64,000 nucleotides of DNA from Deltaproteobacteria bacterium (GCA_029262455.1 JAJCZJ010000123.1:62001-126000), one strand, 5' to 3'; shown: positions 36,062-44,627, numbered from the stretch's first letter. Made by a program: numbers and translations. The notes: generated by a model not told the origin, from the letters alone.

Positions 36062-37672
36062 TCAAGCGTGTGTCGCCTTAGTCGACGCTCGGAAATCACT
36101 CCATTCAAGACCGAACTTAGCGAGGTACTTGCGCAATCGATCAGCGTCGTTCGCGGTCTTTCTCCGCTGCCGGGATACTGCGAAGAGTTTGCGCCCGGCG
36201 TCGGAGAGGCTACCGCTAGAGGCGCAAATGCGCAGAACGTCGGCGAGTTGAGTTCTGTCGAATCGATCGATGGCGGCCGCGGCCTCTGCGCCGAGTGTCT
36301 CCTCGATGATCGCGTCGTCGGACGAGCCCCCGTCGGACCAAGAGGTAGTCAGGCGGGTGATCTCGTCGTCGACTGTGGCAACGTTGATCCGCCCGCCGGG
36401 TGCCAGAGTCGCCATCCGGGTGATAGCCGCGTTGAAGTCGCGAAAATTGCCTCGCCATGATGAATCTGGTGCGGCGGCAAAATGAAGGAAGCGGCGTCGC
36501 GCTTCCTTGTTCATGGTTACGTGGTGGCCAACGCTCTGGGAGGAGTGCTCGATCTCATATTCGAGGTTTGGCTCGATGTCCTCGCGCCGGCTCGCAAGGC
36601 CCGGGAGTCGAAAAGTCCAGAGGTTGATGCGGGCAAGTAGGTCCTCGCGAAACTGTCCGCTGGCAACGGCGGACTCGAGATCACGGTTGGTTCCAGCGAT
36701 GAGCTGGAAGTCGCTGGAGACCTCACGGTCGGAACCGACAGGCAGGAACTTCTTTACCTCGATGGCGCGCAGGAGCATTGCTTGCTCGTCGAGTCCGAGT
36801 TCGCCGATCTCATCCAAGAAGAGGACGCCGCCTTGGGCCGTGCGCATTAGCCCGGGGCGGTCGCGCGTGGCGCCGGTGAAGGATCCTTTGATGTGGCCGA
36901 ATAGCGTAGACATCGCCGTATCGCCGCGCAGTGTTGCGCAGTTGACCTCCACCAGGGGGCCTTCGACCTGGCGGCGTTGACGCTTGAGGTCGTAGACTCG
37001 CCGCGCGAGTTGCGACTTGCCCGCGCCGGTGGGGCCGGTGAGCAGAAGCGGTGCGCTCGAAACGGTTGCCACCTGCTCGACCCGCTCGATGATCTCGTTG
37101 AAGGCTGGGTTGCGCGTCGCGATCCCGGCTTTCAGGAACGACAGACCCTCCTGCTTCTCCTGGACGAAGCGCGATGCCAGCTGATCGTACCGCGAGAGGT
37201 CGAGGTCGATGATGGTGTAGCTGCCGGGCTGGTTCGAATTGCGCCGCGGCGGTGGAGACGTCTGGAGAAGCCGGCCGGGCAAGTAGCGCGCCTCGGTCAG
37301 CAAGAACAAGCAAATCTGCATCACGTGGGTGCCGGTCGTCACGTGGACCAAATACTCCTCGCTCTCGGGCGAGAAGGGGTAAGCGCGCGCGAAGTCGTGG
37401 AGTGCGCCGTAGACCTCGACGAAGTCCCACGCGTCGCGAACGTCGAGCAAATGCGTCCGGACCTTCGTCTCAGGGGAAATCCCGGCGACGTCCTCCTCGA
37501 TCTCGGCGACGATCGCCTCGTCCCTTGGCAGGTAGAGGAGCTCGCAACGATCGACCACGAGGTCGTCGTGGCGGGTCAGATCGACGGATGGCCGCCAGCG
37601 AGTCCAGCGATCCTTGCCGCCGCGATCGAGGTTCGATCCGACGATACTTAGAACGGTAGTTGCCGCAGGCAT
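36062..37672 (-). CDS. rtcR: RtcR, sigma-54-dependent activator of RNA repair genes
   Basis: 536 residues. Residues 1-180 are the RtcR ligand-binding (CARF-like) domain, with V-H-V-T-T-G-T-H-V-M-Q-I as a landmark. Residues about 185-430 are an AAA+ domain with Walker A G-P-T-G-A-G-K-S, a sigma-54 contact loop reading G-S-F-T-G-A (usual GAFTGA) and Walker B V-L-F-L-D-E-I-G. The C-terminus is a DNA-binding helical region. In E. coli, RtcR activates rtcBA in response to damaged RNA ends or 2',3'-cyclic-phosphate oligonucleotides. It is divergent from slipin-rtcB-rtcA. Confidence 0.95.
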   Translation of the reverse strand: MPAATTVLSIVGSNLDRGGKDRWTRWRPSVDLTRHDDLVVDRCELLYLPRDEAIVAEIEEDVAGISPETKVRTHLLDVRDAWDFVEVYGALHDFARAYPFSPESEEYLVHVTTGTHVMQICLFLLTEARYLPGRLLQTSPPPRRNSNQPGSYTIIDLDLSRYDQLASRFVQEKQEGLSFLKAGIATRNPAFNEIIERVEQVATVSSAPLLLTGPTGAGKSQLARRVYDLKRQRRQVEGPLVEVNCATLRGDTAMSTLFGHIKGSFTGATRDRPGLMRTAQGGVLFLDEIGELGLDEQAMLLRAIEVKKFLPVGSDREVSSDFQLIAGTNRDLESAVASGQFREDLLARINLWTFRLPGLASRREDIEPNLEYEIEHSSQSVGHHVTMNKEARRRFLHFAAAPDSSWRGNFRDFNAAITRMATLAPGGRINVATVDDEITRLTTSWSDGGSSDDAIIEETLGAEAAAAIDRFDRTQLADVLRICASSGSLSDAGRKLFAVSRQRRKTANDADRLRKYLAKFGLEWSDFRASTKATHA

Positions 37673-37766
37673 AGCGAGACTTCTAAAACATTCGCCAAAA
37701 TAATCAAATTCTTTGCAGGTGAAGATTTGTTCGTGGGATCTCCTACGATCGAAGAATCATGCAAAT

Positions 37767-37784
37767 ACCTGAAAATACTCAGGT
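37767..37784. promoter_or_regulatory. Inverted repeat, possible RtcR enhancer site
   Basis: ACCTGA, six bases, TCAGGT, followed by a short T-run. It lies about 35 bases upstream of the candidate -24 element, closer than usual for an enhancer site, so it might instead be a small terminator hairpin. Confidence 0.35.
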
Positions 37785-37815
37785 TTTTGGAGAATCGCAG
37801 TTTGGCCTCGGTTCC

Positions 37816-37831
37816 TGGCATGTCCGTCGCA
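37816..37831 (+). promoter_or_regulatory. Candidate sigma-54 promoter of the slipin-rtcBA operon
   Basis: TGGCATGTCCGTCGCA matches the consensus TGGCACG-N4-TTGCW at 10 of 12 defined positions, with the invariant GG and GC at the correct spacing. It lies downstream of the divergent sigma-54 activator gene rtcR. A second, poorer GG/GC pair is at 38020-38035. Confidence 0.6.
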
Positions 37832-37874
37832 CTGTATCCCAGCGAACGCGTTGCAGTGGAAGACGTGTTGGACG

Positions 37875-38060
37875 GGCCGGGGGCGGTCGTGCGGAGCCGC
37901 CCTCGGCCGGGATTCTGATGAGATGCGAAATCGAAAAGCGAATATCGAATATCGAATGGGGCCGAGCAGCCGTCAGCGCGATCGCGTCAGCGGTTCTGCA
38001 TGTTGGCCCTTTCGACTGGTGGCGCGGCTTCGGCCGCATTCGGGTTCAACTCCCTTTCAC
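37875..38060 (+). ncRNA. Candidate structured, partly tRNA-like leader RNA of the rtc operon
   Basis: The segment contains a 12-bp stem-loop (37875-37886 with 37897-37908, one G-T pair), a five-bp stem capped by UUCG (38024-38037) and directly after it a T-arm-like GGGTTCAACTCCC with only three good pairs. Some enterobacterial rtc loci carry Y RNAs with tRNA-like modules, which motivates the suggestion. No complete tRNA fold was found. Confidence 0.25.
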
Positions 38061-38194
38061 CGAGGGCGCGCGGTACTTGCGGCGACGCAGCTGGTGCTCG
38101 GCTTTGTGGGCGTGTTCGTCCCCGTCGACCCGCCAGCCGGTGCCGCGCGTCCTTGGGACTGAGTATTGCTCGGAATTTTTCAAAGGAGCCGCGA

Positions 38195-38956
38195 ATGAAC
38201 GAGATCGAATTGTATGGAACGTTGGCTCGCCGCGGATCTCGCTGGGCGCTGCCGTACGTGAAGCGTGTGATCATCGATGAATGCCATCAAGGAGTGGTTG
38301 TGCGTCGCGGCGTCGCGGAGGAGCGTCTCGGTGCCGGCGCGTACTGGGTCTTTGGATGGGAAACGAGGGTCGAGGTGTACGACCTGCGGGAGAAGATCAT
38401 CAACGTTCCTGGGCAGGAAGTTTTGAGTCGCGACAACGTGGGGCTCAAGGTCAGTCTTGTTGTGCGGTACTCGATTGCTGATCCGGGTTTGCTGCGGAGC
38501 CGAGCGGCGTTTCCGCTCGAGCAGATCTATTCCTCTGCTCAGATCGCGTTGCGGGCGGCCGTCGGCGGTGTTGAAGTGGCTGCGCTACTCGAACGTCGGT
38601 TGGAGATCGCCGAGCAGCTTCGCGGCGCAGTGTCCTCCGACTTGGGCAAGATCGGAGTTTCGATTGCGACGGTGGACATCCGTGACGTGATGTTTCCGGG
38701 AGAGCTGAAGAAGATCTTCGCCGAGGTCGTGCGTGCCCAGAAAGAGGGCCAGGCTGCGTTGGAGCGGGCCCGTGGTGAGAGTGCTGCCTTGCGCAACCTG
38801 GCGAACGCGGCGCGCATTCTGGAGGCTCACCCGGCGTTGATGAACTTGCGGACGCTACAGACGATTTCGGAGACCGAGGGGCGTGGGCACACATTTGTCC
38901 TCGGATTGCCTGCTGGGTTGATGCACAGTGGGAAAGGCGGTGGTGCGGGCGACTAG
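38195..38956 (+). CDS. Slipin-family SPFH/Band 7 protein in the rtc operon
   Basis: 253 residues from ATG 38195, fixed by AAAGGAG at 38182-38188, six bases away. An SPFH domain fills most of the protein (V-V-V-R-R-G near 34, R-E-K-I-I-N-V-P-G-Q-E near 70, and L-K-V-S-L-V-V-R-Y), followed by a helical Ala/Glu-rich tail (about 185-225). Unlike most slipins it lacks a clear N-terminal membrane helix. It is 24 bases before rtcB and shares the rtcR-controlled region, which suggests a role with RNA repair, perhaps at membranes. Confidence 0.9.
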   Translation: MNEIELYGTLARRGSRWALPYVKRVIIDECHQGVVVRRGVAEERLGAGAYWVFGWETRVEVYDLREKIINVPGQEVLSRDNVGLKVSLVVRYSIADPGLLRSRAAFPLEQIYSSAQIALRAAVGGVEVAALLERRLEIAEQLRGAVSSDLGKIGVSIATVDIRDVMFPGELKKIFAEVVRAQKEGQAALERARGESAALRNLANAARILEAHPALMNLRTLQTISETEGRGHTFVLGLPAGLMHSGKGGGAGD

Positions 38957-38980
38957 CACCATTGAGAATGGGAATCTGGG

Positions 38981-40207
38981 ATGGAAAAGAACTACGAAAC
39001 ACTGGAAGTCGCGGGCGGGTGCCCGGTCAAGGCGTGGGTGCGGGGCGTCGCGATGGAAGACGAGGCAAGGCGGCAGCTCGAGAACGTCGCGCAATTGCCC
39101 TTCGTCCACGGTTGGGTTGCCGCGATGCCGGATGTGCACTGGGGTATCGGCGCGACCGTCGGCAGTGTGATCCCGACCTTTGGGGCAATCGTGCCGGCGG
39201 CGGTCGGGGTCGATATCGGGTGTGGGATGATGGCCGTAAAGACGACGCTGACGGCCAACGAGCTACCGGACAGTCTGCGCGAGCTGCGTTCTTCGATCGA
39301 GAAGGCGGTGCCGCACGGGCGCACGAGTCGGGGTGGGCGCGGCGACCGGGGTGCTTGGGGGAAACTTCCCGAGCACGCGTCGCGGCGGTGGTCCAAGCTT
39401 GCCGCTGCCTATGACGTGATCATCGGCAAGCACAAGAAATTGGATCGCGGCAACTGCGCGAATCACCTGGGTACGCTCGGGACCGGCAATCACTTCATCG
39501 AGGTTTGTCTCGATGAGGCGGATGCGGTGTGGTTCATGCTTCACAGTGGCTCGCGCGGCGTCGGCAATCGGATCGGCAGCTACTTCATCGCGCTGGCGCG
39601 CGATGACATGCGGCGCAATTGGGCGAATCTTCCGGACAAGGACCTGTCGTACTTCACGGAAGGCAGCGAACACTTTGACGATTACGTGGAAGCGGTTGGT
39701 TGGGCGCAGTCTTTTGCGGCGGAGAACCGTGAGACGATGATGGAGGCAGTTGTTCGCTCGGTTCGTTCGACTGCAAAGATTCCGGAGTTTTCCTTGGCGG
39801 AGAAGGCTGTGAACTGCCACCACAACTACGTCGCTCGCGAGCATCACTACGGAAAGGATGTGTTTGTCACCCGCAAGGGTGCGGTTCGGGCTGGGCTCGG
39901 TGATCTCGGCATTATTCCCGGGAGCATGGGTGCGCGTTCCTATATCGTTCGAGGCAAGGGCAACCCGGAGAGTTTCGAGAGTTGCAGTCACGGCGCGGGG
40001 CGCGCCATGTCACGCACCCAGGCGCGCAAGAAGTTTACGGTTGCCGATCACGAAGCGGCGACGGCTGGAGTGGAGTGCCGCAAGGATGCGGCGGTGATCG
40101 ACGAAACTCCGGCGGCGTACAAGCCGATCGAGGCGGTGATGGAGGCGCAGAAGGATCTGGTGGACATCGTCCATACCCTGCGCCAGGTGGTCTGCGTCAA
40201 AGGTTAA
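38981..40207 (+). CDS. rtcB: RNA-splicing ligase RtcB
   Basis: 408 residues, the same length as E. coli RtcB. It joins 2',3'-cyclic-phosphate or 3'-phosphate RNA ends to 5'-OH ends using GTP and Mn2+. Metal and nucleotide residues are visible: M-P-D-V-H, G-V-D-I-G-C-G-M, N-H-L-G-T-L-G-T-G-N-H-F and H-S-G-S-R-G. His337 in S-C-S-H-G-A-G-R is at the number of the guanylylated His of E. coli RtcB. It lies between slipin and rtcA on one strand with gaps of 24 and 29 bases. Confidence 0.97.
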   Translation: MEKNYETLEVAGGCPVKAWVRGVAMEDEARRQLENVAQLPFVHGWVAAMPDVHWGIGATVGSVIPTFGAIVPAAVGVDIGCGMMAVKTTLTANELPDSLRELRSSIEKAVPHGRTSRGGRGDRGAWGKLPEHASRRWSKLAAAYDVIIGKHKKLDRGNCANHLGTLGTGNHFIEVCLDEADAVWFMLHSGSRGVGNRIGSYFIALARDDMRRNWANLPDKDLSYFTEGSEHFDDYVEAVGWAQSFAAENRETMMEAVVRSVRSTAKIPEFSLAEKAVNCHHNYVAREHHYGKDVFVTRKGAVRAGLGDLGIIPGSMGARSYIVRGKGNPESFESCSHGAGRAMSRTQARKKFTVADHEAATAGVECRKDAAVIDETPAAYKPIEAVMEAQKDLVDIVHTLRQVVCVKG

Positions 40208-40236
40208 CAGTTGGTCTGGATGGATGTGAAGTTGTC

Positions 40237-41253
40237 ATGATTTCAATTGACGGTTCTCGCGGCGAGGGCGGTGGGCAAGTTTTGCGCACCGCCCTGGCTG
40301 TGTCTTTGGCGACGGGTCGACCGTTTCGCATCGAGCGGATCCGCGCCGGTCGTTCGAAGCCCGGTCTATTGCGACAGCACCTGACGGCGGTTCAGGCTGC
40401 GGCGACCATCAGTTCCGGCGTTGTCGAAGGAGCAGCGCTGCGGTCAACCGAGCTTACTTTCACGCCCGGTGAGATTTGCCCGGGCAGCTATCGCTTTAGC
40501 ATCGGAACGGCTGGCAGTACCGGGTTGGTGTTGCAAACGGTTCTGCTGCCGCTGCTACTGGCGCCGGGCGCTTCGCGCTTGGTCCTGGAGGGAGGAACCC
40601 ACAACTCGAATTCGCCGCCGTTCGATTTCCTGGCCAAGACCCTTCTCCCCTTGCTGCGGAAAATGGGGGCATCTGTCACTGCGAGTCTCAAGCGTCATGG
40701 CTTCTATCCGGCCGGAGGTGGTCGGATATGCGTGGCGATCGAACCGAGTCGATTGTCGCCGTTGGACCTCAGTGTGCGCGGTGCCGTGCACACGATGCGT
40801 GCCCGCGCCCTGGTCTCCAATCTTGCGCCGAGGATTGGCCAACGGGAACTCAACAGGGTGGCGGCGAAACTGGATCTTGCGAGCGACGCGATGGAGGTCT
40901 GCACCGTGGATGCTCATGGCCCGGGCAATGTCCTGATGATCGAGGTCGAGTCGGACTCGTTGACGGAGGTTTTCTCAGGCTTTGGCGAGGTGCAGGTGCG
41001 AGCCGAAGCGGTGGCGGGCAAGGTTTGCTCGGCCGTGCGGACTTACCTCTCGGCCGATGCCCCGGTCGGTCCTCATCTGGCGGACCAACTGTTGTTGCCG
41101 ATGGCGCTCGGTGCCGGTGGATCTCTGCGCACTCTGGGATTGACGCCCCATACAGAGACCAACATCGATCTGATCCGCGAGCTGCTGCCGGTCGATATTC
41201 GTGTCCAACGGTGCGGGCGGCATGATGTTCGGATTGACGTCTCGCCGATCTGA
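40237..41253 (+). CDS. rtcA: RNA 3'-terminal phosphate cyclase RtcA
   Basis: 338 residues from ATG 40237; upstream in-frame codons overlap rtcB and are not part of the protein. RtcA motifs are clear: G-S-R-G-E-G-G-G-Q-V-L-R-T at residues 5-17, A-G-R-S-K-P-G-L, G-S-T-G-L-V-L-Q-T, G-G-T-H-N, F-Y-P-A-G-G-G and A-D-Q-L-L-L-P-M. His305 in P-H-T-E-T-N corresponds to the adenylylated His309 of the E. coli enzyme. It converts RNA 3'-phosphates to 2',3'-cyclic phosphates, the substrate class for RtcB. Last gene of the operon. Confidence 0.96.
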   Translation: MISIDGSRGEGGGQVLRTALAVSLATGRPFRIERIRAGRSKPGLLRQHLTAVQAAATISSGVVEGAALRSTELTFTPGEICPGSYRFSIGTAGSTGLVLQTVLLPLLLAPGASRLVLEGGTHNSNSPPFDFLAKTLLPLLRKMGASVTASLKRHGFYPAGGGRICVAIEPSRLSPLDLSVRGAVHTMRARALVSNLAPRIGQRELNRVAAKLDLASDAMEVCTVDAHGPGNVLMIEVESDSLTEVFSGFGEVQVRAEAVAGKVCSAVRTYLSADAPVGPHLADQLLLPMALGAGGSLRTLGLTPHTETNIDLIRELLPVDIRVQRCGRHDVRIDVSPI

Positions 41254-41299
41254 GCGGCGCCGCGGTATTGCTGAATCACCGAGGCGCCGATCTCGGCGG

Positions 41300-41905
41300 T
41301 TATCGGCCGGTGCCGATGATGGGGGGCTCTTGGCACCATCCATCGCCGCCGCAGGAGCCGCCGGAAATGTGCTCGCACTCGATCGGGCAAAAGTTCGCGT
41401 CGTAGCACATGTTCTCGCATTGGCAGCAGTCGGGAAAGTTGCACGTGCAGTCGTCGTTGCAGTCAGCCGTCGTGCAAAGGCTGATGTTGCCGTCGCACTG
41501 CTCGCCCGGATCGATCTCGCCATCGCCGCATTGTTCGGGATCGGCCGGTGCACAGAAGAAGCGGCCGCGTTCGACTTTGACGTCGCGGCGCCCGAAGCGG
41601 TCGGAGACGGCGAGCGAGCCGGGCGCGGGATCGTCGGGGCAGGTTGCCCTGTAGCAGAGGAAGTTGTTACTTCCGGCGCCATTGCTGTGGGCCTCAGTAC
41701 AGAGCATCCGGGCCGGAGTCCGGACGGTACAGTCCCTTGCGAGGCCGAACATATCGGTGAGGTCCACAGAGCGCTTTTCGGGGTGGAGCCGATCGACGAT
41801 CGGGTAGCAGCGCATTCCGCTTAGGTCGGTTCGGATCCGCGGCTTGGAGTCGGCGTGAGCTACGCCGAGAAAAGCGAGTAATGTCAGGGGTATAGCTGCC
41901 TTCAT
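41300..41905 (-). CDS. Exported Cys-rich protein
   Basis: 201 residues; GAGGG precedes ATG 41905. A short signal peptide (L-T-L-L-A-F-L-G-V-A-H-A) is followed by a domain with M-R-C-Y, V-D-L-T-D-M-F, R-M-L-C-T and F-L-C-Y-R, a pattern I associate with a domain of about 150 residues common in Binatia exported proteins. The C-terminal half has C-G-D-G-E-I-D-P-G-E-Q-C-D-G, the motif of DUF4215-like Cys-rich repeats, and about sixteen closely spaced cysteines. Function unknown; probably surface-exposed and disulfide-locked. Confidence 0.8.
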   Translation of the reverse strand: MKAAIPLTLLAFLGVAHADSKPRIRTDLSGMRCYPIVDRLHPEKRSVDLTDMFGLARDCTVRTPARMLCTEAHSNGAGSNNFLCYRATCPDDPAPGSLAVSDRFGRRDVKVERGRFFCAPADPEQCGDGEIDPGEQCDGNISLCTTADCNDDCTCNFPDCCQCENMCYDANFCPIECEHISGGSCGGDGWCQEPPIIGTGR

Positions 41906-42103
41906 GGTTCCCTCCGCTATGGGTTGGCTGAAATCGAATACCTGCTGTTGTCACAACCAAGCAGATGGCGTGCCAAATGCTCCGGAGCCGCCGGAGGGTG
42001 CGAACAGAGCTCTCGTGCTAATCGGAGTTGGCTCCCGTCGGGCTCGGAAGTTTGCAGATCGGTGTGGTAGCACTTCGACTGAACCAGCCATGGAAGATGT
42101 GAA

Positions 42104-42859
42104 ATGAGCCAGATGATCGAGGAAATGTTGGCCGGATCGGACGAGGATACGGCGCAACAGATACGGCTTCGTCGCAAGCGGCACGTCGCCTTAGGATACC
42201 GATTGTTCGCAGCCCAGCGCTGGGGCGATCTTGGCGATGGTCACATCAGCGCGCGCGACCCGGAGCGCACGGACTGCTTCTGGATCTTGAGATTTGGCGT
42301 GTCCTATCACGCCGCCAGAATGGACGACCTGGTGTTGATCGGGCCGGATGGTTCCCTGGTCGAGGGCAAGGGGCCGATCAACGACGCGGCGTACTACATT
42401 CATCAGCCGATCTTGGAGGCCCGCCCCGACATCGTCAGCGCGGCTCACGTGCACACGGGGTGGGGAACACCCTTCGCCGCCGAGGTCCGCCCGATCGAAC
42501 CGATCACTCAGGAGTCGTGCATCTTCTTCGACGACCACGTCATCTTCGACGACGAAGAGGTTCAGGTGCAGAGTACAGACGGCGGCAAACGGATTGCCGA
42601 TGCTCTCGGCGACAAAGGAGCGGCGATTCTGCGCAACCATGGTTTGCTGACGGTCGGAGATCGCGTCGATGAAGCGGTCGGTCGCTTCGTCCATATGGAA
42701 CGAGTCGCCGAAGCGCACATGAAAGCCCACAATGCCAAACCGATCTCGGCCGAAGGCGCGCGCTTCGCGCAAGCGGACCTACTGCGCTTCGGCCCCGGTC
42801 GCGTGGCGTTCTGGTCGATGGTCGCACGACACATCGAGAATCCATCGATCGTCGAGTAA
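42104..42859 (+). CDS. Class II aldolase/adducin family protein
   Basis: 251 residues. Zinc-binding residues of the fold are present: G-D-G-H-I-S-A-R-D near the N-terminus, A-A-H-V-H-T-G-W-G in the middle, and L-R-N-H-G-L-L-T-V-G after residue 170. A Glu/Asp-rich loop (F-D-D-E-E-V) lies between. Members are fuculose-phosphate aldolases, ribulose-5-phosphate epimerases or decarboxylases; this one lacks operon partners, so the substrate is unknown. A repeat-rich gap follows. Confidence 0.9.
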   Translation: MSQMIEEMLAGSDEDTAQQIRLRRKRHVALGYRLFAAQRWGDLGDGHISARDPERTDCFWILRFGVSYHAARMDDLVLIGPDGSLVEGKGPINDAAYYIHQPILEARPDIVSAAHVHTGWGTPFAAEVRPIEPITQESCIFFDDHVIFDDEEVQVQSTDGGKRIADALGDKGAAILRNHGLLTVGDRVDEAVGRFVHMERVAEAHMKAHNAKPISAEGARFAQADLLRFGPGRVAFWSMVARHIENPSIVE

Positions 42860-43112
42860 CGACAGGCAGCAGCCGGGTCCGGGAGGGCGCCGCCGAGCCG
42901 CTCTGTCCCGGGAGTGCGAGGCGCCGCCGAGCCGGGTAAAGCGTGAGCTTCGTGCAACATCACTGTGTTGTGCGCGGCGCGCCCGAGCCTGAAGCCAACT
43001 ATTGTCGGAACCTCCGGCCTGTCGCGGCTGCGACACGACTCGACCCCGGAGCGGCTCGGCGCCGCCGCGCCATCCCCAGATTCGCTCCGATTGCGCCGAG
43101 CTCAAAATCACA
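42860..43112. repeat. Intergenic dispersed repeat, second copy with internal inverted GC blocks
   Basis: Positions 42869-42901 match 26808-26841 with one base indel, and the following bases (to about 42960) remain similar. GGCGCCGCCGAGCCG occurs again at about 42920-42935 and inverted at about 43050-43065, so the gap has a hairpin-like organisation. The 16-base terminal repeats of the first copy are not conserved here. Confidence 0.5.
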
Positions 43113-44627
43113 TCAGTTGACGCCGCGCTCTTTGCCTTCCCAGAAGGGTTGACGCAGCTCGCGCTTCAGCACTTTGCCTGGACCCGATTTCGGGAGGGGC
43201 TGGTCTCGGATGTCGATCGCTTTGGGCACTTTGTAGCCAGCGATGTTGTCTCTGCAGTGCGCGATAAGATCGGCTGCGCTCGTAGCGGTTTGCACTGGGC
43301 GCAAGACGACAACTGCGTGAACTACTTCTCCCCACTTCGCGTCGGGTACGCCGAAGGCTGCGGCTTCGAGAACCGCTGGATGCTTGTACAGTGCTTCTTC
43401 GACCTCGGTCGAGTAGACGTTCTCCCCGCCACTGACGATCATGTCCTTGCTGCGGTCGACCAGGAACACGTATCCGTCCTCGTCCATGTAACCGAGATCT
43501 CCGGTCCAATAGCCGGTGTCGCGGAGCACGGCCGCGGTTTGCTCGGGTTTGTTCCAATAGCCTTGCATGACGTTGGGTCCGCGTACGACGACCTGGCCTA
43601 CTTCGCCGCGCTTGGTCTCGGCGCCGCTGTCGGCGCGGATGCGGACATCGACCCCGACGACTGGGCGACCACAGGAACGTCCGCGTTTGTCGTCGGACAG
43701 TTCTTGCTCGTCGTTGAGTACCGTCGCGATCGGCGACAACTCTGTGGAGCCGTAGATTTCGACGAGCTGTGCAGACGGAAATGCCTCGTGTGCGCGCGCG
43801 ATCACTGTCGTCGCGATCGGCGAGCCGCCGTGGGCAACCCAGCACAGGGTTTCGGTCTTTCGCGGATTTGCGAGTTGTTCTTCGGCCATCGCCGCCAGCA
43901 TCGTCGGTACGACGATGGTGGACGTGATCCTCTCAGATTCGATGAGGTCGAGAGCCGCGCCTGGATCGAAGGCCGGCAGCGGGATCTGCGTCGCGGCTGT
44001 CCAGATAGTTGGCAGGATGCTGTTCGATCCGGCGGCGTGGAACATCGGCGCCGCGATCATGAAGCGATCCGACGACGAGTGGCCGACAATCGTCATGAAG
44101 TGCATGGTGTTGGCGATCAGATTGCGGTGCGTCAGCATGACGCCTTTTGAGGCGCCGGTGGTTCCACCAGTGTAGAACAGGCCGGCGAGGTCGGATTCGA
44201 CGACGTCCTCGCCGAGCGTCAGCCGTACGGCCGACGCGAGCAGTGATTCGTAGTTCGGACCGAACGGAATGACGTGCGGTACGATCTTCTCGAAAGGCGC
44301 GGGGTCGCGGTCGGTCAACAGGATCTTGGTGTCTGAGTCGCGCAGGGCGTACTCGAGCTCTGGCTGAGCGTGCCTCGTGTTGAGCGGGACGACGACAAAA
44401 CCGGCGGCGGGTACCCCGACGTAGGCTTCGATGTACTGGTGAGAGTTTGCTGCCAAGATTGCTACCCGATCACCCTTGGCGAGGCCGAAGCGCGCCATCC
44501 CGGTGCCGAGACGCATGCAGCGCTCGGCCAGCTCGGCGTAGGTGAAGGACTTGTTGCCCTGAACGATGGCGGTGTGCGCAGATGCCGTTTGCAGTGCGTG
44601 TCTCAGGGGATCAGCGATGGTGTTCAT
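43113..44627 (-). CDS. AMP-forming acyl-CoA synthetase, in the amine dehydrogenase operon
   Basis: 504 residues. ANL-superfamily motifs: P-loop Y-T-G-G-T-T-G-A-S-K-G near 145-155, E-I-Y-G-S-T-E-L near 295, Y-W-T-G-D-L-G-Y-M-D near 385, and a C-terminal P-K-S-G-P-G-K-V-L-K-R-E-L with the catalytic Lys. The enzyme activates a carboxylate to its CoA thioester using ATP. The start overlaps the cytochrome gene stop by ATGA, placing it at the end of the mau operon. This suggests it activates the acid derived from the amine's aldehyde product; that link is inference. Confidence 0.93.
   Translation of the reverse strand: MNTIADPLRHALQTASAHTAIVQGNKSFTYAELAERCMRLGTGMARFGLAKGDRVAILAANSHQYIEAYVGVPAAGFVVVPLNTRHAQPELEYALRDSDTKILLTDRDPAPFEKIVPHVIPFGPNYESLLASAVRLTLGEDVVESDLAGLFYTGGTTGASKGVMLTHRNLIANTMHFMTIVGHSSSDRFMIAAPMFHAAGSNSILPTIWTAATQIPLPAFDPGAALDLIESERITSTIVVPTMLAAMAEEQLANPRKTETLCWVAHGGSPIATTVIARAHEAFPSAQLVEIYGSTELSPIATVLNDEQELSDDKRGRSCGRPVVGVDVRIRADSGAETKRGEVGQVVVRGPNVMQGYWNKPEQTAAVLRDTGYWTGDLGYMDEDGYVFLVDRSKDMIVSGGENVYSTEVEEALYKHPAVLEAAAFGVPDAKWGEVVHAVVVLRPVQTATSAADLIAHCRDNIAGYKVPKAIDIRDQPLPKSGPGKVLKRELRQPFWEGKERGVN

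Larger units (their letters stand above)
37673..38194. other. 522-base rtcR/slipin intergenic region with structured leader
   Basis: The first about 130 bases are AT-rich and suit activator binding; ACCTGA, 6 bases, TCAGGT (37767-37784) is a perfect inverted repeat. A candidate sigma-54 promoter at 37816-37831 would give a leader of about 350 bases. That leader contains a 12-bp hairpin (37875-37908), an AT-rich block with repeated GAATATC (about 37950), a UUCG-capped hairpin (38024-38037) and a T-arm-like GGGTTCAACTCCC (38042-38054). No long protein-coding frame with a ribosome binding site was seen here. Confidence 0.6.

Noticed and set aside
38024-38054. Complete tRNA gene suggested by the UUCG stem and T-arm-like sequence
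   Set aside because: No acceptor stem, D-arm or anticodon arm could be closed; kept only as a tRNA-like fragment.
38000-38194. N-terminal extension of the slipin
   Set aside because: Low-complexity translation of the leader; ATG 38195 has an ideal AAAGGAG.
39982-40236. N-terminal extension of RtcA
   Set aside because: Overlaps rtcB in another frame; RtcA motifs begin right after ATG 40237 at the expected distance.
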